From Burkholderiales bacterium (lineage in GTDB: Bacteria > Pseudomonadota > Gammaproteobacteria > Burkholderiales > Casimicrobiaceae), in NCBI GenBank assembly GCA_031270015.1, contig JAISYH010000052.1:1-56318 (forward strand): a stretch of DNA of 56,318 nucleotides, given 5' to 3'. Numbering within the stretch: the first letter of the stretch is position 1; each line of letters starts with the position of its first letter. The notes beneath the pieces were generated by a model. The model was not told the DNA's origin and made no database searches. It was given only the letters and a program-made list of their open reading frames with translations. This document shows, piece by piece, positions 16,558-27,678 of the stretch. The position numbers and the translations under genes were made by a program.

Positions 16558-17655
16558 TTAGTTCCATATCACGTTTTTCAAAGGAATTACCGTTTCGTAA
16601 GCGCGATAACGCCAGCCAAACGGCGCGTCAGGAGGTAAAGCCGCCTGAGTAAACGTAAATTGCGAATCACAAGTACCTGCGGGTGGACAATCGGTAAAAA
16701 ACGTTTTTGTAAAACCTTGTTTGAATTCTCGATCCGGCTCATCGGCTCGAATAACGATGCCGATACGGACAGCTTTGATCGTCCGCAACGTAGCCAGAGG
16801 AGCGCCTCGTACTGTATCGAAACTAAAACCATCAGTAGCATAACGCCAACTATCGATTGCGCCATCGTTATTATTATCAACCCCATACTGCGCGTTGAAA
16901 GCCACGACATTCGCCACGATCGAATCGGTACGCGCATACTCCCATCCGGCGGCGGCACTAGTAAAACGCCACTCTTGCATTTGTAACGTCCCACTCGCGT
17001 CAACGTAAAAATGACGGCGTATCGGTTGTGTGCCTAAAACTATAATGTCATCATTTGCCGCTACGCTCGTCGGCACTCCGTCCAACCTCACAGTAACTAA
17101 GTTAGTAGTCATATCGGGTGGGTTGATTAGACCGCCACCAGAAGGAAGGACTCTATAAACAGCGCAATTTCCTCCTCTGGCAAAAACAAGTACGCTATCT
17201 GACATGATCCCTGTAGGCGCCTCAATTATGATCTGATTATCAACGCCGCCGATTACGTTATTTACTGTCAAAGAAACTGGCAACGCAACGGCGTCGCCAT
17301 AAAAAACCTCGATTTGCGCAAGTCCCGCATTACTCCTTATCAGCGCAGGAACCGGGCGCAGAGATAAATCGCTTCCGGGGCTATTGAGAAGCGTATCTCC
17401 TTCCGCGCAATTGGACAGTTGCGTTCCGTTACTGGCGATACTGGCACCAGCATTGCTTAATTCTCTCGTCATTAGAAAGACGGCGTAAAGTCCGGAGACT
17501 TGAGCATCGCCAACCGCCGTAATATTTCGTTTTGCTTGTTCCGAACCCTCGTATACGGTATAAACGGCATAAATCGATAATAATCCAATCACCAGCGCGA
17601 CAAGAATCTCTATGAGCGTGAACCCGTGTTGTTTATGTACCCAATAGCGTTTCAT
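16558..17655 (-). CDS. pilW: Type IV pilus minor pilin PilW
   Basis: This 365-residue protein has a classical prepilin leader, KQHGFTLIEILVALVIGLLS, with Glu at mature position 5. It is followed by a large C-terminal globular domain ending in CPPAGTCDSQF and a final β-rich segment. PilW is the large minor pilin between PilV and PilX in the tip complex. Length and position fit the family. Confidence 0.92.
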   Translation of the reverse strand: MKRYWVHKQHGFTLIEILVALVIGLLSIYAVYTVYEGSEQAKRNITAVGDAQVSGLYAVFLMTRELSNAGASIASNGTQLSNCAEGDTLLNSPGSDLSLRPVPALIRSNAGLAQIEVFYGDAVALPVSLTVNNVIGGVDNQIIIEAPTGIMSDSVLVFARGGNCAVYRVLPSGGGLINPPDMTTNLVTVRLDGVPTSVAANDDIIVLGTQPIRRHFYVDASGTLQMQEWRFTSAAAGWEYARTDSIVANVVAFNAQYGVDNNNDGAIDSWRYATDGFSFDTVRGAPLATLRTIKAVRIGIVIRADEPDREFKQGFTKTFFTDCPPAGTCDSQFTFTQAALPPDAPFGWRYRAYETVIPLKNVIWN

Positions 17656-17670
17656 TTCATTTCTCCCGTT

Positions 17671-18153
17671 TTATGGATCGACTCCAATGCCGCTTTGCTG
17701 AAAATATTGATGCCTTACATCATTATTATTTGGCGCTTGCCAGAAAATCGTGATACCGACGCTTACACTTCTCGGCGACAGAGATGGGTCGTCACTACCC
17801 AAAGTTACTGTGACTGTCGGTTCGTTCGTTCCAGACGCTCCCGGTAGAGCGTTATCGACTTCGTTTTTAAACCTGATAAATTCAGTACCGTCACTTGAAA
17901 AAGGAGTTATTGAACTCGGATTGTCACCACTCACCCCCGCCGCCCACATCTTCCCGACATAAGCATTGGCAAGATGCATCGCTTCGGCGCGATACTGCAC
18001 ATCGCTCATCGAAGACATCGACCGCGCCTGCAACCCGACCAACGCAAGAATCCCCAGCGCGAAAATCAGGATCGACACCAATACCTCGATCAACATAAAA
18101 CCCCGCGCCCTTTTTGGGCTGGGAAGAATCTTTTTGCGTTTTTGCGATACCAT
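17671..18153 (-). CDS. pilV: Type IV pilus minor pilin PilV
   Basis: The protein is about 160 residues from ATG 18153, which has GAGG just upstream; an in-frame ATG at 18174 is less likely. The prepilin motif RARGFMLIEVLVSILIFALG has Glu5 and cleavage after Gly, followed by the ALVGLQARSM segment common to PilV. It is the first gene of the minor-pilin run. The fimT/fimU-type pilin gene usually found upstream is not in this window. Confidence 0.92.
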   Translation of the reverse strand: MVSQKRKKILPSPKRARGFMLIEVLVSILIFALGILALVGLQARSMSSMSDVQYRAEAMHLANAYVGKMWAAGVSGDNPSSITPFSSDGTEFIRFKNEVDNALPGASGTNEPTVTVTLGSDDPSLSPRSVSVGITIFWQAPNNNDVRHQYFQQSGIGVDP

Positions 18154-18174
18154 ATTCGACCTCACTCTGATCAC

Positions 18175-18550
18175 GTCTTGCCGAATTCTCTAAAACAAGC
18201 CATCAATCCTATATATCCGCCGCACATTCGGGCTGCCCCTCAATTTCTACTCCACCGGGCTACCGTTCGCGCAACGTTTACGCTTTGTTTTTCACCGAAA
18301 CTTTTTGCGTACGATTATCTTTCCGCTCTCTTTTCGATAAACACAATACACTACGGTTAGATGGTAATTCCTTCATATTCTAGAATTTTCGTCCCCCGAT
18401 AAGCGGGATACGTCATAGAACGAACGGTCGGCTATTGTTGTTTTTTTGATGTGTGTTCTATTCTTCACGATCAGCGACAAATATTACCTGATCTTGAAAT
18501 GTTGCCAAAAATTGAACTCGCGGCTCAATTTCGCCCAAGCGGCGCGGCGA
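18175..18550. other. Intergenic region between chpA and pilV
   Basis: This region of about 376 bp has no plausible gene. A short G+C hairpin (CCCCG 18394-18398 with CGGGA 18404-18408) could be a weak terminator for the chpA operon. The promoter for pilV must lie here or further upstream; I could not recognise clear -35 and -10 boxes. Confidence 0.5.
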
Positions 18551-21500
18551 TCAATGAACCACTTTCTCCTTGAGCAATTCGCGCATGCTTTTCAGCAATT
18601 CTTCTTCTTGATACGGTTTACCGAAGTACGCTTCGACACCGAGTTCCTCAGCATGTTCACGATGTTTATCGGCGGTACGCGAAGTGATCATGATGATCGG
18701 AATGTCCCATAACTTGGAATCGCTTTTCACCAATTTGGCGAACTCGAAGCCGTCCATTCTCGGCATTTCGATATCCAACAAGATGATGTCCGGGCGACGT
18801 TCGGTCAGCACCTTCAGCGCGTCGAAACCGTCTTTGGCGGTTTCGACGGCATAACCTTCACGCACCATCAGGCGGGAGGTGACTTTCCTTATGGTCAACG
18901 AGTCATCAACGATAAGCACCAATTTCGCGTCAACATCGTCTTCCGCTTGGGATTGCCCAATCGCTGCCGATCGTTGCGCCATCGCCGCCGGAATCTCATC
19001 ACGCTGCGCGAGCCGAATCGGATCGACGATAAGCACGACTTCTCCCGTACCCAGGATCGTCGCTCCGAGAAGCCCGGGCACCCGCCGCACTTGTTGCGTG
19101 CCGACGCTTTTAATCACGACTTCCTGATTGCCAACGATCTGATCGACATGCACCGCGACGCGCCCGTGACCGGTACGCAAGAAAATCACCGGATTGTAGC
19201 GGGTAATTTCTGGCAAGGTATCGGCGCGATCGACGAGACGGTCGAAATAAAAGAACGAGTAAGTTTCGCCGCGCTGCACGGCTTCGCCCGTTCGATACAT
19301 CGCGGTAAGCGTTTCTTCGCTGACGTGTTCGACCTGTTCGACCATCGCCACCGGAATCGCCCAAGTCCGCGTTTGCGTACCCCGCAGCAAAACGGTTTGC
19401 GATACGGCAACGGTCAACGGCAGGAAGATGGTGAAGCGCGTTCCTTTCCCGGGTACGCTGCTCACTTCGATACGACCGCCCAACGAGGAAATTTCGGAAC
19501 GCACGATATCCAAACCTATGCCGCGTCCCGAAATCGCCGTAATCGTTTTTGCCGTGCTAAAGCCCGGCTCAAAAATCAAATTCAATAATTGCGCCTCGTC
19601 GAGTTTGGCTTCGTCCATTCCTTTCGCGCGCGCTTTTTCGCGCGCTTTCTCCAGGCTCAGTCCGGCGCCATCGTCTGAAATCGCGACAACGATTTCATTG
19701 CCTGCCTGCCCGACATCGATCGTGATTTCGCCATACTCGGGTTTGCCCGCAGCGCGCCGGATTTCCGGCACTTCAATGCCATGATCGAGCGAATTACGCA
19801 GCAAATGCTCCAATGGCACGATCAGGCGATCCAGTATCGCGCGATCCAGTTCATGTTGACCGCCTTTGATTTCAAGATTGGCGCGTTTTTGCAATTCTTT
19901 GGTCAGCGAACGCTGGATACGATAGAGCCGATCATTCACGCTAGAGAATGGCACGGTACGAATGGCAAACAACGATTGCTGCACTTCGCGGGATATTCTG
20001 GATTGCGCAAAAAGCGCCTGATTAACGGTATCGAGATGCCCAAGCATCGCTTGCTGAATAGTGGAGACGTCATTCACGCCTTCCGCCAGCGAACGGGTCA
20101 TTTCCTGCAATTTAGTATAACGGTCGAATTCCAGCGGATCGAATTTACCGTAGATTTCCTGCATATGCTCGAGTTGCGCCTGAATTTGAGATTCCGCTTC
20201 GATCTCGATGGTACGCACATTTTGACGCAAGCGAATCACACTGTTGGTCAATTCCAACAAATCGCCTTTTAATTCGCGTAATTCGCCCTCGGCACGTGTG
20301 CGCGAGATGATGACTTCGCCCGTTTCGTTCACCAACTGATCGACCCGAGAAGAAGGAACGCGCAACAATATTTCATCCAACATTTCAGATTTCTGCGTTT
20401 GCGGTAATTCCGTCGACGAAAGCGTTTCGCCGCGCTTGATCGTTGGCGCAAGCATTTGATCGGTTTTAGCCAGAATTTCATCGGCTTGCGCCTTATCATC
20501 TCCAAGATTCGCCGTCAATTCCGAAACCGCCGTTTCCCTCTCTGACTCCGCCTCTGCTTCCGTTTCCTCTACCTTTTTCAGCCAAGGAAAGCTGATGTTG
20601 GTTTCTCCGGCGCGCAACCGTTTAAGAACATATTCAATATGCTCCAGACCTTCTTCGAGCGTCGCAAACAGCGTTTCATCCGGCTTACCTTCGTCAACCC
20701 GCGTTTCCATCTTGTGCGCCAGTTCGCCTAATTGCATTGCGCCTACCATGCGCGCGCTTCCTTTGAGGGTATGCAGACTCCGTTTGAGTTTGAGCAACTC
20801 GTTTTCGTTGCCAATATCCACCCGCCACATATGCAACGCGTTCGCCATGCTGTTATACAAGTCTCTGGATTCTTCCAGGAACAATGGGAGAAGCTGTGCG
20901 TCAATTTCATCCCGCAATACCAACAGCCCATCCCGCTCACCGGCAACTTCCGACACAGGACGCTGTTGCTCCTTAAACACATCTTTAAGCAGTGATTTGA
21001 CGTCTATATCCGCGTCGGCAGGAATCTCCGCACTTTGGGTCTCCCACTGAGCGGTATCACCGCTTTCGGCAACCGGCGGCGATGATGTATCGGGAGCACC
21101 CGTGACTGGCTGCCGCCGGTTTTCCGGCAGTGTCGGTTCGACATGATCGATCTCCGCTTCTTTGCGTAATATCGCCTCTTCCGCATCGGTGACTCTATCG
21201 GGGACTTGCAGCATTTCTCGTTCCTGCAACAATCCGATCTCGACGACGATGGCTTCCGCTTCTCTTTCTTCCGCAGCCGCGAAGACTTCTCGCGCGGCAA
21301 TACGATCCATCAGCACGCGCAAACCGGAAACCGCTCTGGCAACGACGGGGATCATCCGCAATATTGGCTTGGCACCCGTTTTGATTCTTTCTTTCGCGGC
21401 GATCAGCAACAACTCCAGCGCTTTCGCAACATCAAAAACTTGCATGAAGCCCGTCGTCGAGTGAATACTCGCCAACGTGTGCGCGGCGCGGATCATCTCT

Positions 21501-24500
21501 TCATCTGGAACACGAGAGGTATCAATCCGCATCAACATCATCTGACGGTTCAATACCGACCAGTGTTGGGACGCTTCTTCAATAAATAATTTATAAAGCG
21601 TTTGCGATAACACGATATTGCCAATATGAACGTCGTCGCTTGCGGGTTGTCCGGCGAGCGTCTCTGACGCTCTTGCTGCGGGTCGTCCGGCTGCCATCGT
21701 AATGTTCCCCGCCGTCACTTTTTGCGGCGGCAGTGGTGGTGGCGGCGTCAATTCGGCTCTAACGTCGACGACCGATACATCATGGTCGGCAATGTGAAGT
21801 TCAACTTTCCCCGTCGGATGAGCTTGCGCTTGTTGGGTCAACGGTATCTGAATATTGATGATTTCATCATCGTCCGTTTTCGAAGGCTGGCGCGGCTCAT
21901 GATGCGCGCCAACTTCCGCGAAACGACGCGACCGCGCGAGCGGCACAGTCATCACGATTTCATCTTCGGAAATTCGCTCGAAGAGCTTTTGCTCCCTCGG
22001 AGTTGCCGCAATCCGTTCGCTTTGCGGTAAGGAAACCGATATACTGAGCGGATCGTTTTCTCGTTCCTGTTTCGCTTTTGCCTTGCCGATCGTCATATCG
22101 GCAACGCGCTCCTGCGCTTTTCTCGGCATCAACGGTATCTCGAAAAGAACTTCCGTGTCCGTGATACGCTCCTCAATCGGCGCCGTTTTCTTTTCCGGCG
22201 CGGATTTCTTCAAGAACACATCAAGACTGAAATTGCCGTCATCCTCTCTCTTCGACGGCTTTGGCGCGTCTAGCGTCGTCGCGCCGATAGTCGTAGGCGT
22301 ATCGGCAACGCGCTCCGGCTCTTTTCTCGGCGTTAGCGGTATCTCGAAAAGAACTTCCGTGTCCGCGATACGCTCCTCAATCGGCGCCGTTTTCTTTTCC
22401 GGCGCGGATTTCTTCAAGAACACATCAAGACTGAAATTGCCGTCATCCTCTCTCTTCGACGGCGATTGCGCGATAATTTGAGGTTGCGAAGAAGGTCCTC
22501 CGCCTACGTCGCTTGTTTTGGGCAATACAGAATCTACTTTCGCCAACGGCGAAGACTCATCCACCACCGGCAAAGCCGTCGTGATTTCCGGCGGCGTACC
22601 GGCAACGCGCTTTACTTCGACTTTCCCTTCCGGCTTCAGCTCCAGCGCTTCTCCAAAAGCGGGCGCTTCTTTTCGCAGCTTCGTCGATGCCGTTCCCAAC
22701 ATGCTTTTGGATAATGGCGAATCGTCTTTCATTATCGGCGCAGACGAAACAGGCGCCGATGACGCAACGGATGCTGGCGGAGGGGTTATCGACACACGCG
22801 GCATGACAGGCTTGGTTTCAGCGAGTGGCGGCGTAGATACGGGCGGCGCGACAGATACTACAGGCGGCGGCGTAGGCGCGGCACCGCCCGCCAGCTCCGT
22901 TTCCACCGTCGCTATCACGGCATGAAGCGCACGCGGATCAGGCGTCACTTCTTTTGTTCGCTCTAGCGTTTCTATCCACGAGCGGAATTCCCTTTCCGCC
23001 GTTCCGATCATAGCAAGTACTGCCGATGTTGCCGGGTAACCCATTTCCAACAACTTATTATGGATTTTCTCTACATCGTAAGCCAACTCGCCTAGTTCGG
23101 ATAATCCGACCATTCGTCCCGATCCTTTGAGCGTATGGAAAGCGCGACGGATGTTTCTGAGTGTTTCGATGTCGCCCGGACTGCTCGTCAGTAACGCTTC
23201 GTTTTTCCGCACGCCGTCCAACACTTCGATCGCTTCGGCAAGATAAATATCCAAAAGCTCGGCGTCAAGTTCGTTGGCGTCGACACGCAACAAGCGTTGC
23301 GTTTCTTCTGATGGCGGCTCGATTACGGGCGTATCGAGAATATTTTCCAACATCACCGTCAACGTCGCCACATCGCCGGTTTTTCTGATTTCCCGAATCG
23401 CTTTGACTTTACCGAATAACGGCGCGTTTCCTACGAGTCTTGTATCGTCGTATAAAGTTTGCACATTTTTGTCGATCAGCGCCAAAAGCGATTGGTCGCT
23501 CGGATTCATGCGCAACTGCTCTCCTAAGCGATGCAGCGCGTTGACGAGCTCTTCGACCGTTACCGTTTCTCCCCATTTCGCTTCTTCCGGCGCGATGTCT
23601 GCGGTCACCTCTTCTGGCAGCGCCTCGACGAATGGTTCGGGTTCGGCTTGTTGAGGTGTTTCTTCCTCTTGCAACGCGGGAATTTCTCGGTCGGACAAAT
23701 CCGCTTCCGCGCGCAACGGCTTCGTTTCCGCGCTCGTCGAAATGCCCTGCGCCGCCGCGCCACCCACCGACGGCTCTGTCCGGAACGCTCTGCCTTCGCC
23801 AAAGGATGTGCCCTGAGGCGGCACCCCACCCGAAGGCGGTTCATCATCCGAAGGCGGCTGTCCGCCGCGGCGGCGGTAACGATTCAACAATGGTCGGATC
23901 AGCATTTCGTTTTGCGGACGCCGATGTTCCAAAGCCTCGACATAGAATCCCAATGCCGACAAAGATTCCGCCAACAATTCAAAATCTTCATGAACCAACG
24001 GCGTTTCCGGATCAAGATAAGAAGCAATTTGCTCCATACACGCATGCAGCAATTCGTCGGCTTCGGAATGCCCAAGCACGCGCAGCGCGCCGCTGATTTC
24101 CTGACCGTCTTTGGCAAGATCGGCTAAACCTTGCCGTTGGCGGTTGTCGCGGAAGAAGAGATCGAGTTCCTGTTCCATATGCCGCAAATTGGCTTGGATA
24201 TCCCGCGCCAGTTGCGGCAACAATATTTTGTCTTCGGCGCGCCGCGTGATTTCTCCAAATTGCGGCGAATCCAATGGCGGGGGCATTTGTCCGGCAAACG
24301 CCATATCGATACGCTCGCGGATAATCCGTATCTGCTGCGGTAAACCGGTAATCGGGTTGCCGTATTGCGCGAAAACGTCTTCGGCGAATAACAGCGCGGT
24401 GGCATACTCCATCGCGATCGCTTCGGGGATGTTTTGCCGCGGCGGGAAATGCGCCACGCCTCTGCTCAAAACATCGAAAATCACCTGCATTTCAGGATAA

Positions 24501-25549
24501 GAAGACGCCGCCGTATGTTTGCACGCCGCCATCAATTCCCCTCTGAAATTACCCACCAAGCCCAATTGCCCGCCGATCACGCGCGCCCAAATATTTTTCA
24601 GCACGTTCACGCGCGCTTGCAATTCGCGGATCACCCGATACACGACCAACGCGTTTTCTCCGTGCGAGGCGGAGGGCAGCAACGCGACCAAATGGAACGA
24701 TTGTTGAACTTTTTGTACGCGCTCGTTCACCGGATTGCCGCTCAACGCGATAAAGTAAAGCGTTTCCCGCCAAAGACGCTCGGCAATATTGTTGCTTCCT
24801 TCCGTTAAACGGCGAATTTGCAAATCGATGCGCGCCAATAATTGTTTCAACGAAAAAGTATCATCGATGGCTCTTGCGTGGATGATGTCGAACAGCGCCG
24901 CGACCGACCACCAGAACGTGCGGTTGGCGTGTTGCGCCGTAACCGTTTGAACGTCTTCCGCAACTTCGCGCATCGCTTCGACACCGTCGTGATTGCCGCG
25001 CAGCCAATCAAGCAAGCCACGCTCATAAACGCGCCGCTTTTTGACCAGAAATACCGGAAATACTTTTCGATCGACGGCAATTTGCGGACCGCCATCGTCG
25101 AGCCGATAAGAAAGATCGGGAAAGAATAAGTCCGCCGGATTGCTTTCCCTCAGATTTCTTTGCTGTTGCATCGCCTCATATTCGGGGAACAACATCAAAG
25201 GCGATAATTGCGCGCCTTGATTGGTTTCGGCAAGAAACGTCTGTAATTTGCGACTCGCCCGCTCGACGCAATCGGCGATCGGTCTGATCTGCTCGGGCGG
25301 CAAAGCGCCCAACCGATCGAGCTGCAATTCGATTTCTCCGGAAAAAACCGCCAACGACTCCAAACCAATCATTTGGATCGCGCCGACGGCTTGTCGGAAG
25401 TGCATCCGCGTCCGCTGCAACGCCGTATGATCCGATGGCGTCTGCTTGAACACCGCCAACGACTCCAGACCATGCGTCAAACTTTGGTCGATTTCCCCCT
25501 GTACCCAAGACAGAGCGCTCAGATCAATTCCCGAAACCGTATCGCTCAT
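18551..25549 (-). CDS. chpA: Pilus chemosensory hybrid kinase ChpA (CheA-like with multiple Hpt and REC)
   Basis: This is a 2332-residue hybrid kinase. A degenerate N-terminal Hpt-like region is followed by a true Hpt near residue 800 (HTLKGSGRMVG) and a degenerate one near 1360 (AHTLASIHSTTGF). A second true Hpt lies near 1595 (HTLKGSARMVG). The CheA dimerisation and ATPase domains follow (NSLDHG near 1920, then DDGAGL and GRGIGLDIV). A CheW-like domain and a C-terminal receiver (VDDSLTIRK, phospho-Asp in LLDIEMPRMDG near 2258) complete it. ChpA phosphorylates PilG and PilH to control pilus extension and retraction. A low-complexity linker carries a 204-bp tandem duplication. It is the last gene of pilG-pilH-pilI-pilJ-chpA. 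Confidence 0.96.
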   Translation of the reverse strand: MSDTVSGIDLSALSWVQGEIDQSLTHGLESLAVFKQTPSDHTALQRTRMHFRQAVGAIQMIGLESLAVFSGEIELQLDRLGALPPEQIRPIADCVERASRKLQTFLAETNQGAQLSPLMLFPEYEAMQQQRNLRESNPADLFFPDLSYRLDDGGPQIAVDRKVFPVFLVKKRRVYERGLLDWLRGNHDGVEAMREVAEDVQTVTAQHANRTFWWSVAALFDIIHARAIDDTFSLKQLLARIDLQIRRLTEGSNNIAERLWRETLYFIALSGNPVNERVQKVQQSFHLVALLPSASHGENALVVYRVIRELQARVNVLKNIWARVIGGQLGLVGNFRGELMAACKHTAASSYPEMQVIFDVLSRGVAHFPPRQNIPEAIAMEYATALLFAEDVFAQYGNPITGLPQQIRIIRERIDMAFAGQMPPPLDSPQFGEITRRAEDKILLPQLARDIQANLRHMEQELDLFFRDNRQRQGLADLAKDGQEISGALRVLGHSEADELLHACMEQIASYLDPETPLVHEDFELLAESLSALGFYVEALEHRRPQNEMLIRPLLNRYRRRGGQPPSDDEPPSGGVPPQGTSFGEGRAFRTEPSVGGAAAQGISTSAETKPLRAEADLSDREIPALQEEETPQQAEPEPFVEALPEEVTADIAPEEAKWGETVTVEELVNALHRLGEQLRMNPSDQSLLALIDKNVQTLYDDTRLVGNAPLFGKVKAIREIRKTGDVATLTVMLENILDTPVIEPPSEETQRLLRVDANELDAELLDIYLAEAIEVLDGVRKNEALLTSSPGDIETLRNIRRAFHTLKGSGRMVGLSELGELAYDVEKIHNKLLEMGYPATSAVLAMIGTAEREFRSWIETLERTKEVTPDPRALHAVIATVETELAGGAAPTPPPVVSVAPPVSTPPLAETKPVMPRVSITPPPASVASSAPVSSAPIMKDDSPLSKSMLGTASTKLRKEAPAFGEALELKPEGKVEVKRVAGTPPEITTALPVVDESSPLAKVDSVLPKTSDVGGGPSSQPQIIAQSPSKREDDGNFSLDVFLKKSAPEKKTAPIEERIADTEVLFEIPLTPRKEPERVADTPTTIGATTLDAPKPSKREDDGNFSLDVFLKKSAPEKKTAPIEERITDTEVLFEIPLMPRKAQERVADMTIGKAKAKQERENDPLSISVSLPQSERIAATPREQKLFERISEDEIVMTVPLARSRRFAEVGAHHEPRQPSKTDDDEIINIQIPLTQQAQAHPTGKVELHIADHDVSVVDVRAELTPPPPLPPQKVTAGNITMAAGRPAARASETLAGQPASDDVHIGNIVLSQTLYKLFIEEASQHWSVLNRQMMLMRIDTSRVPDEEMIRAAHTLASIHSTTGFMQVFDVAKALELLLIAAKERIKTGAKPILRMIPVVARAVSGLRVLMDRIAAREVFAAAEEREAEAIVVEIGLLQEREMLQVPDRVTDAEEAILRKEAEIDHVEPTLPENRRQPVTGAPDTSSPPVAESGDTAQWETQSAEIPADADIDVKSLLKDVFKEQQRPVSEVAGERDGLLVLRDEIDAQLLPLFLEESRDLYNSMANALHMWRVDIGNENELLKLKRSLHTLKGSARMVGAMQLGELAHKMETRVDEGKPDETLFATLEEGLEHIEYVLKRLRAGETNISFPWLKKVEETEAEAESERETAVSELTANLGDDKAQADEILAKTDQMLAPTIKRGETLSSTELPQTQKSEMLDEILLRVPSSRVDQLVNETGEVIISRTRAEGELRELKGDLLELTNSVIRLRQNVRTIEIEAESQIQAQLEHMQEIYGKFDPLEFDRYTKLQEMTRSLAEGVNDVSTIQQAMLGHLDTVNQALFAQSRISREVQQSLFAIRTVPFSSVNDRLYRIQRSLTKELQKRANLEIKGGQHELDRAILDRLIVPLEHLLRNSLDHGIEVPEIRRAAGKPEYGEITIDVGQAGNEIVVAISDDGAGLSLEKAREKARAKGMDEAKLDEAQLLNLIFEPGFSTAKTITAISGRGIGLDIVRSEISSLGGRIEVSSVPGKGTRFTIFLPLTVAVSQTVLLRGTQTRTWAIPVAMVEQVEHVSEETLTAMYRTGEAVQRGETYSFFYFDRLVDRADTLPEITRYNPVIFLRTGHGRVAVHVDQIVGNQEVVIKSVGTQQVRRVPGLLGATILGTGEVVLIVDPIRLAQRDEIPAAMAQRSAAIGQSQAEDDVDAKLVLIVDDSLTIRKVTSRLMVREGYAVETAKDGFDALKVLTERRPDIILLDIEMPRMDGFEFAKLVKSDSKLWDIPIIMITSRTADKHREHAEELGVEAYFGKPYQEEELLKSMRELLKEKVVH
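22100..22463. repeat. Tandem duplication inside chpA, period 204 bp
   Basis: About 160 bp at 22100-22259 are repeated almost exactly at 22304-22463. The unit length is 204 bp (68 codons), so the reading frame is kept. The encoded repeat includes KREDDGNFSLDVFLKKSAPE and TDTEVLFEIPL. The near-identity of the copies points to a recent duplication in the flexible linker between Hpt domains. Confidence 0.92.
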
Positions 25550-25596
25550 CGGATTTTTCCTTATCTCTTTTTCGTCAATACCCAGTCACTCAACCA

Positions 25597-27639
25597 TTAC
25601 ACTTTGAAGCCCGATACCGCCGCTCTGAGTTCTGCCGCCACTTGCGTCAAACGACTCACCGAAGTCGCCGTCTGCTCCGCGCTCTGTGTCGCCATTTCAG
25701 TCGCCTTCAAATTGCTCTCGATTGCCGTGCGCACTTCATCGACGGACATCGCCTGCGCGTGCGTCAACCGCGAGATGTTGCGAATCAAGTCCGCCAACTG
25801 GTTGGATACGCGTTCGATATCCGCCAACGCTTCGCCGGCTTCTTCGGAAAGCCGCGTTCCTTCCACCACGCCGGAAGTCGAGCGTTCCATCGCGGAAACC
25901 GCGTCTTGCGTATCTGCCTGAATCATCTTCACGATCGCCGATATTTGTTTGGTCGCCTCTGCGGAACGTTCCGCCAATCGCTGCACTTCTTCGGCAACGA
26001 CGGCAAAACCGCGCCCGGCTTCACCCGCCGACGCCGCTTGAATCGCCGCGTTCAATGCCAACACATTGGTTTGGTCGGTAATGTCCGAAATCAAGTTCAC
26101 GATCTCGCCGATCTCTAACGAAGAATCGCCGAGCCGCTTGATTCGTTTCGCCGTTTCTTGAATCTGCGCGCGGATTTCGGACATACTGTCAATCTGGCTG
26201 CGCACCGCCTCGGCGCCTTTGCCCGCCGTACCCAAAGACTGTTGCGCGACGTTCGCCGACTGCGCCGCCGCTTCAGCGACTTCGCCAATCGACTGCGTCA
26301 CATGCAATACCGTATTTGCGGTCGTTTTAATTTCCTGGTTTTGTTTTTGCGACGCAAGATACAATCGTTCGGAAACCTCCTGCACCGTTTCGGTTTCCTG
26401 CGTGACTTGGTCGGCTGTACTGTTGATGCGCCGGATCACGGCTGACATTTCCTCAAGCATGAAATTAAGCGCGTCAGCAATAGCGCCGGTAATCGCTTCG
26501 TCCACCGCCGCGCGCACCGTAAGATCGCCTTCGCTCATCGGCATCGTTTCTTCAAGCAATTTGAGAATAGCGTCTTGATTTCTTCTACTATCAAATTCGG
26601 AGGATCGTTTGCGTCCGCGCAAATCTTGCAGCACCTGCCATACCATATAAAACAACGTTAACAGAATGAACAAAACCATCACCACAATAATTAAAATAAC
26701 ACGTGGATCTATAATCGTCTGGGAATAAATTTGAGACATCAACACTACTTCATCCGAAATAGAGCCGCGCGATTTGTTCATGCGATCCAAAACCTGGATC
26801 AATTCGTTCAACGCCGGCAAATCATTGACAATCACATTTAAACCGCTTTCAAAGGGTTCCCCTACTTTCAGGAGTTCGCCAAGTTTGGCGCGAATGGCTT
26901 GTCCCTTGAGCGCCGGTTGCCCTGCCGCGGCGTCGCCGCGCAGTAAGCGCGTCGTCAAACTACGGTACTGCAATATGTCTTGCTGCAACTGTTCCAGCCC
27001 TACGCGCGACCGCCTGACATTGGATGACAACGCTACTTCAGCATTGCGTAATATGCGGAAAATCAATCCGTCCAGTTGCGTCGCGCCTTCGATGAGGCTG
27101 GTTTGTTCGTTTTCCCGAACGGCGATCTCTCCGACTTCACGCGACAAACGGAACAAGTTCCCCTCAAGGGAGCGATCTCTGAACATGGTGTTACGCGCGC
27201 CGCTTAATCTTTCCCAAGCTTCTTTTTTCTCTAACAACGCGTCGATATTGAGCGATATCTCTTGCCATTCGCTACGGATATCCTTAAGTTTTGTGGTGAC
27301 CTCGGGGGAATGCTTGATGAGAGGAGCGATCAAGATAATGTCTTCTTCGTGACCCAGCTCTTCCAGTTTTGTCGTCACCGCATCGCGATTCTTCCGCAGA
27401 CGATCCATCCTCTGTTCGCTGTCCGAACCGGTCAACATCAATAAATCGTCTTTGATGTACGATACTAAGTTATCTATCTCGACCATCGTAAAAGCATTGC
27501 GCGACTCTTGCAAGGTTGCGCGATATTGAAAGTATGTCACAGCGGCGACAGCCGCCAGAAATAAAAGCAAAAGAAAAGACCCGATGGTCAGAATTTTGCC
27601 GATTGGTCGATTCTTATAAATGGGATTTTGTAGTGCCAT
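25597..27639 (-). CDS. pilJ: Pilus methyl-accepting chemotaxis protein PilJ
   Basis: The protein is about 680 residues from ATG 27639, chosen over the upstream in-frame TTG at 27657. The first membrane helix is near residues 16-37 and the second near 315-337. Between them is a periplasmic PilJ-type helical sensor region. The C-terminal signalling hairpin tip is clear around residue 525: [20 protein letters not shown] followed by GFAVVAEEV. PilJ reports pilus or surface signals to ChpA through PilI. It lies between pilI and chpA in the expected order. Confidence 0.95.
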   Translation of the reverse strand: MALQNPIYKNRPIGKILTIGSFLLLLFLAAVAAVTYFQYRATLQESRNAFTMVEIDNLVSYIKDDLLMLTGSDSEQRMDRLRKNRDAVTTKLEELGHEEDIILIAPLIKHSPEVTTKLKDIRSEWQEISLNIDALLEKKEAWERLSGARNTMFRDRSLEGNLFRLSREVGEIAVRENEQTSLIEGATQLDGLIFRILRNAEVALSSNVRRSRVGLEQLQQDILQYRSLTTRLLRGDAAAGQPALKGQAIRAKLGELLKVGEPFESGLNVIVNDLPALNELIQVLDRMNKSRGSISDEVVLMSQIYSQTIIDPRVILIIVVMVLFILLTLFYMVWQVLQDLRGRKRSSEFDSRRNQDAILKLLEETMPMSEGDLTVRAAVDEAITGAIADALNFMLEEMSAVIRRINSTADQVTQETETVQEVSERLYLASQKQNQEIKTTANTVLHVTQSIGEVAEAAAQSANVAQQSLGTAGKGAEAVRSQIDSMSEIRAQIQETAKRIKRLGDSSLEIGEIVNLISDITDQTNVLALNAAIQAASAGEAGRGFAVVAEEVQRLAERSAEATKQISAIVKMIQADTQDAVSAMERSTSGVVEGTRLSEEAGEALADIERVSNQLADLIRNISRLTHAQAMSVDEVRTAIESNLKATEMATQSAEQTATSVSRLTQVAAELRAAVSGFKV

Positions 27640-27678
27640 AATTGCCCCGCGATACAATTTAGAAATTCAGAAAAATGA

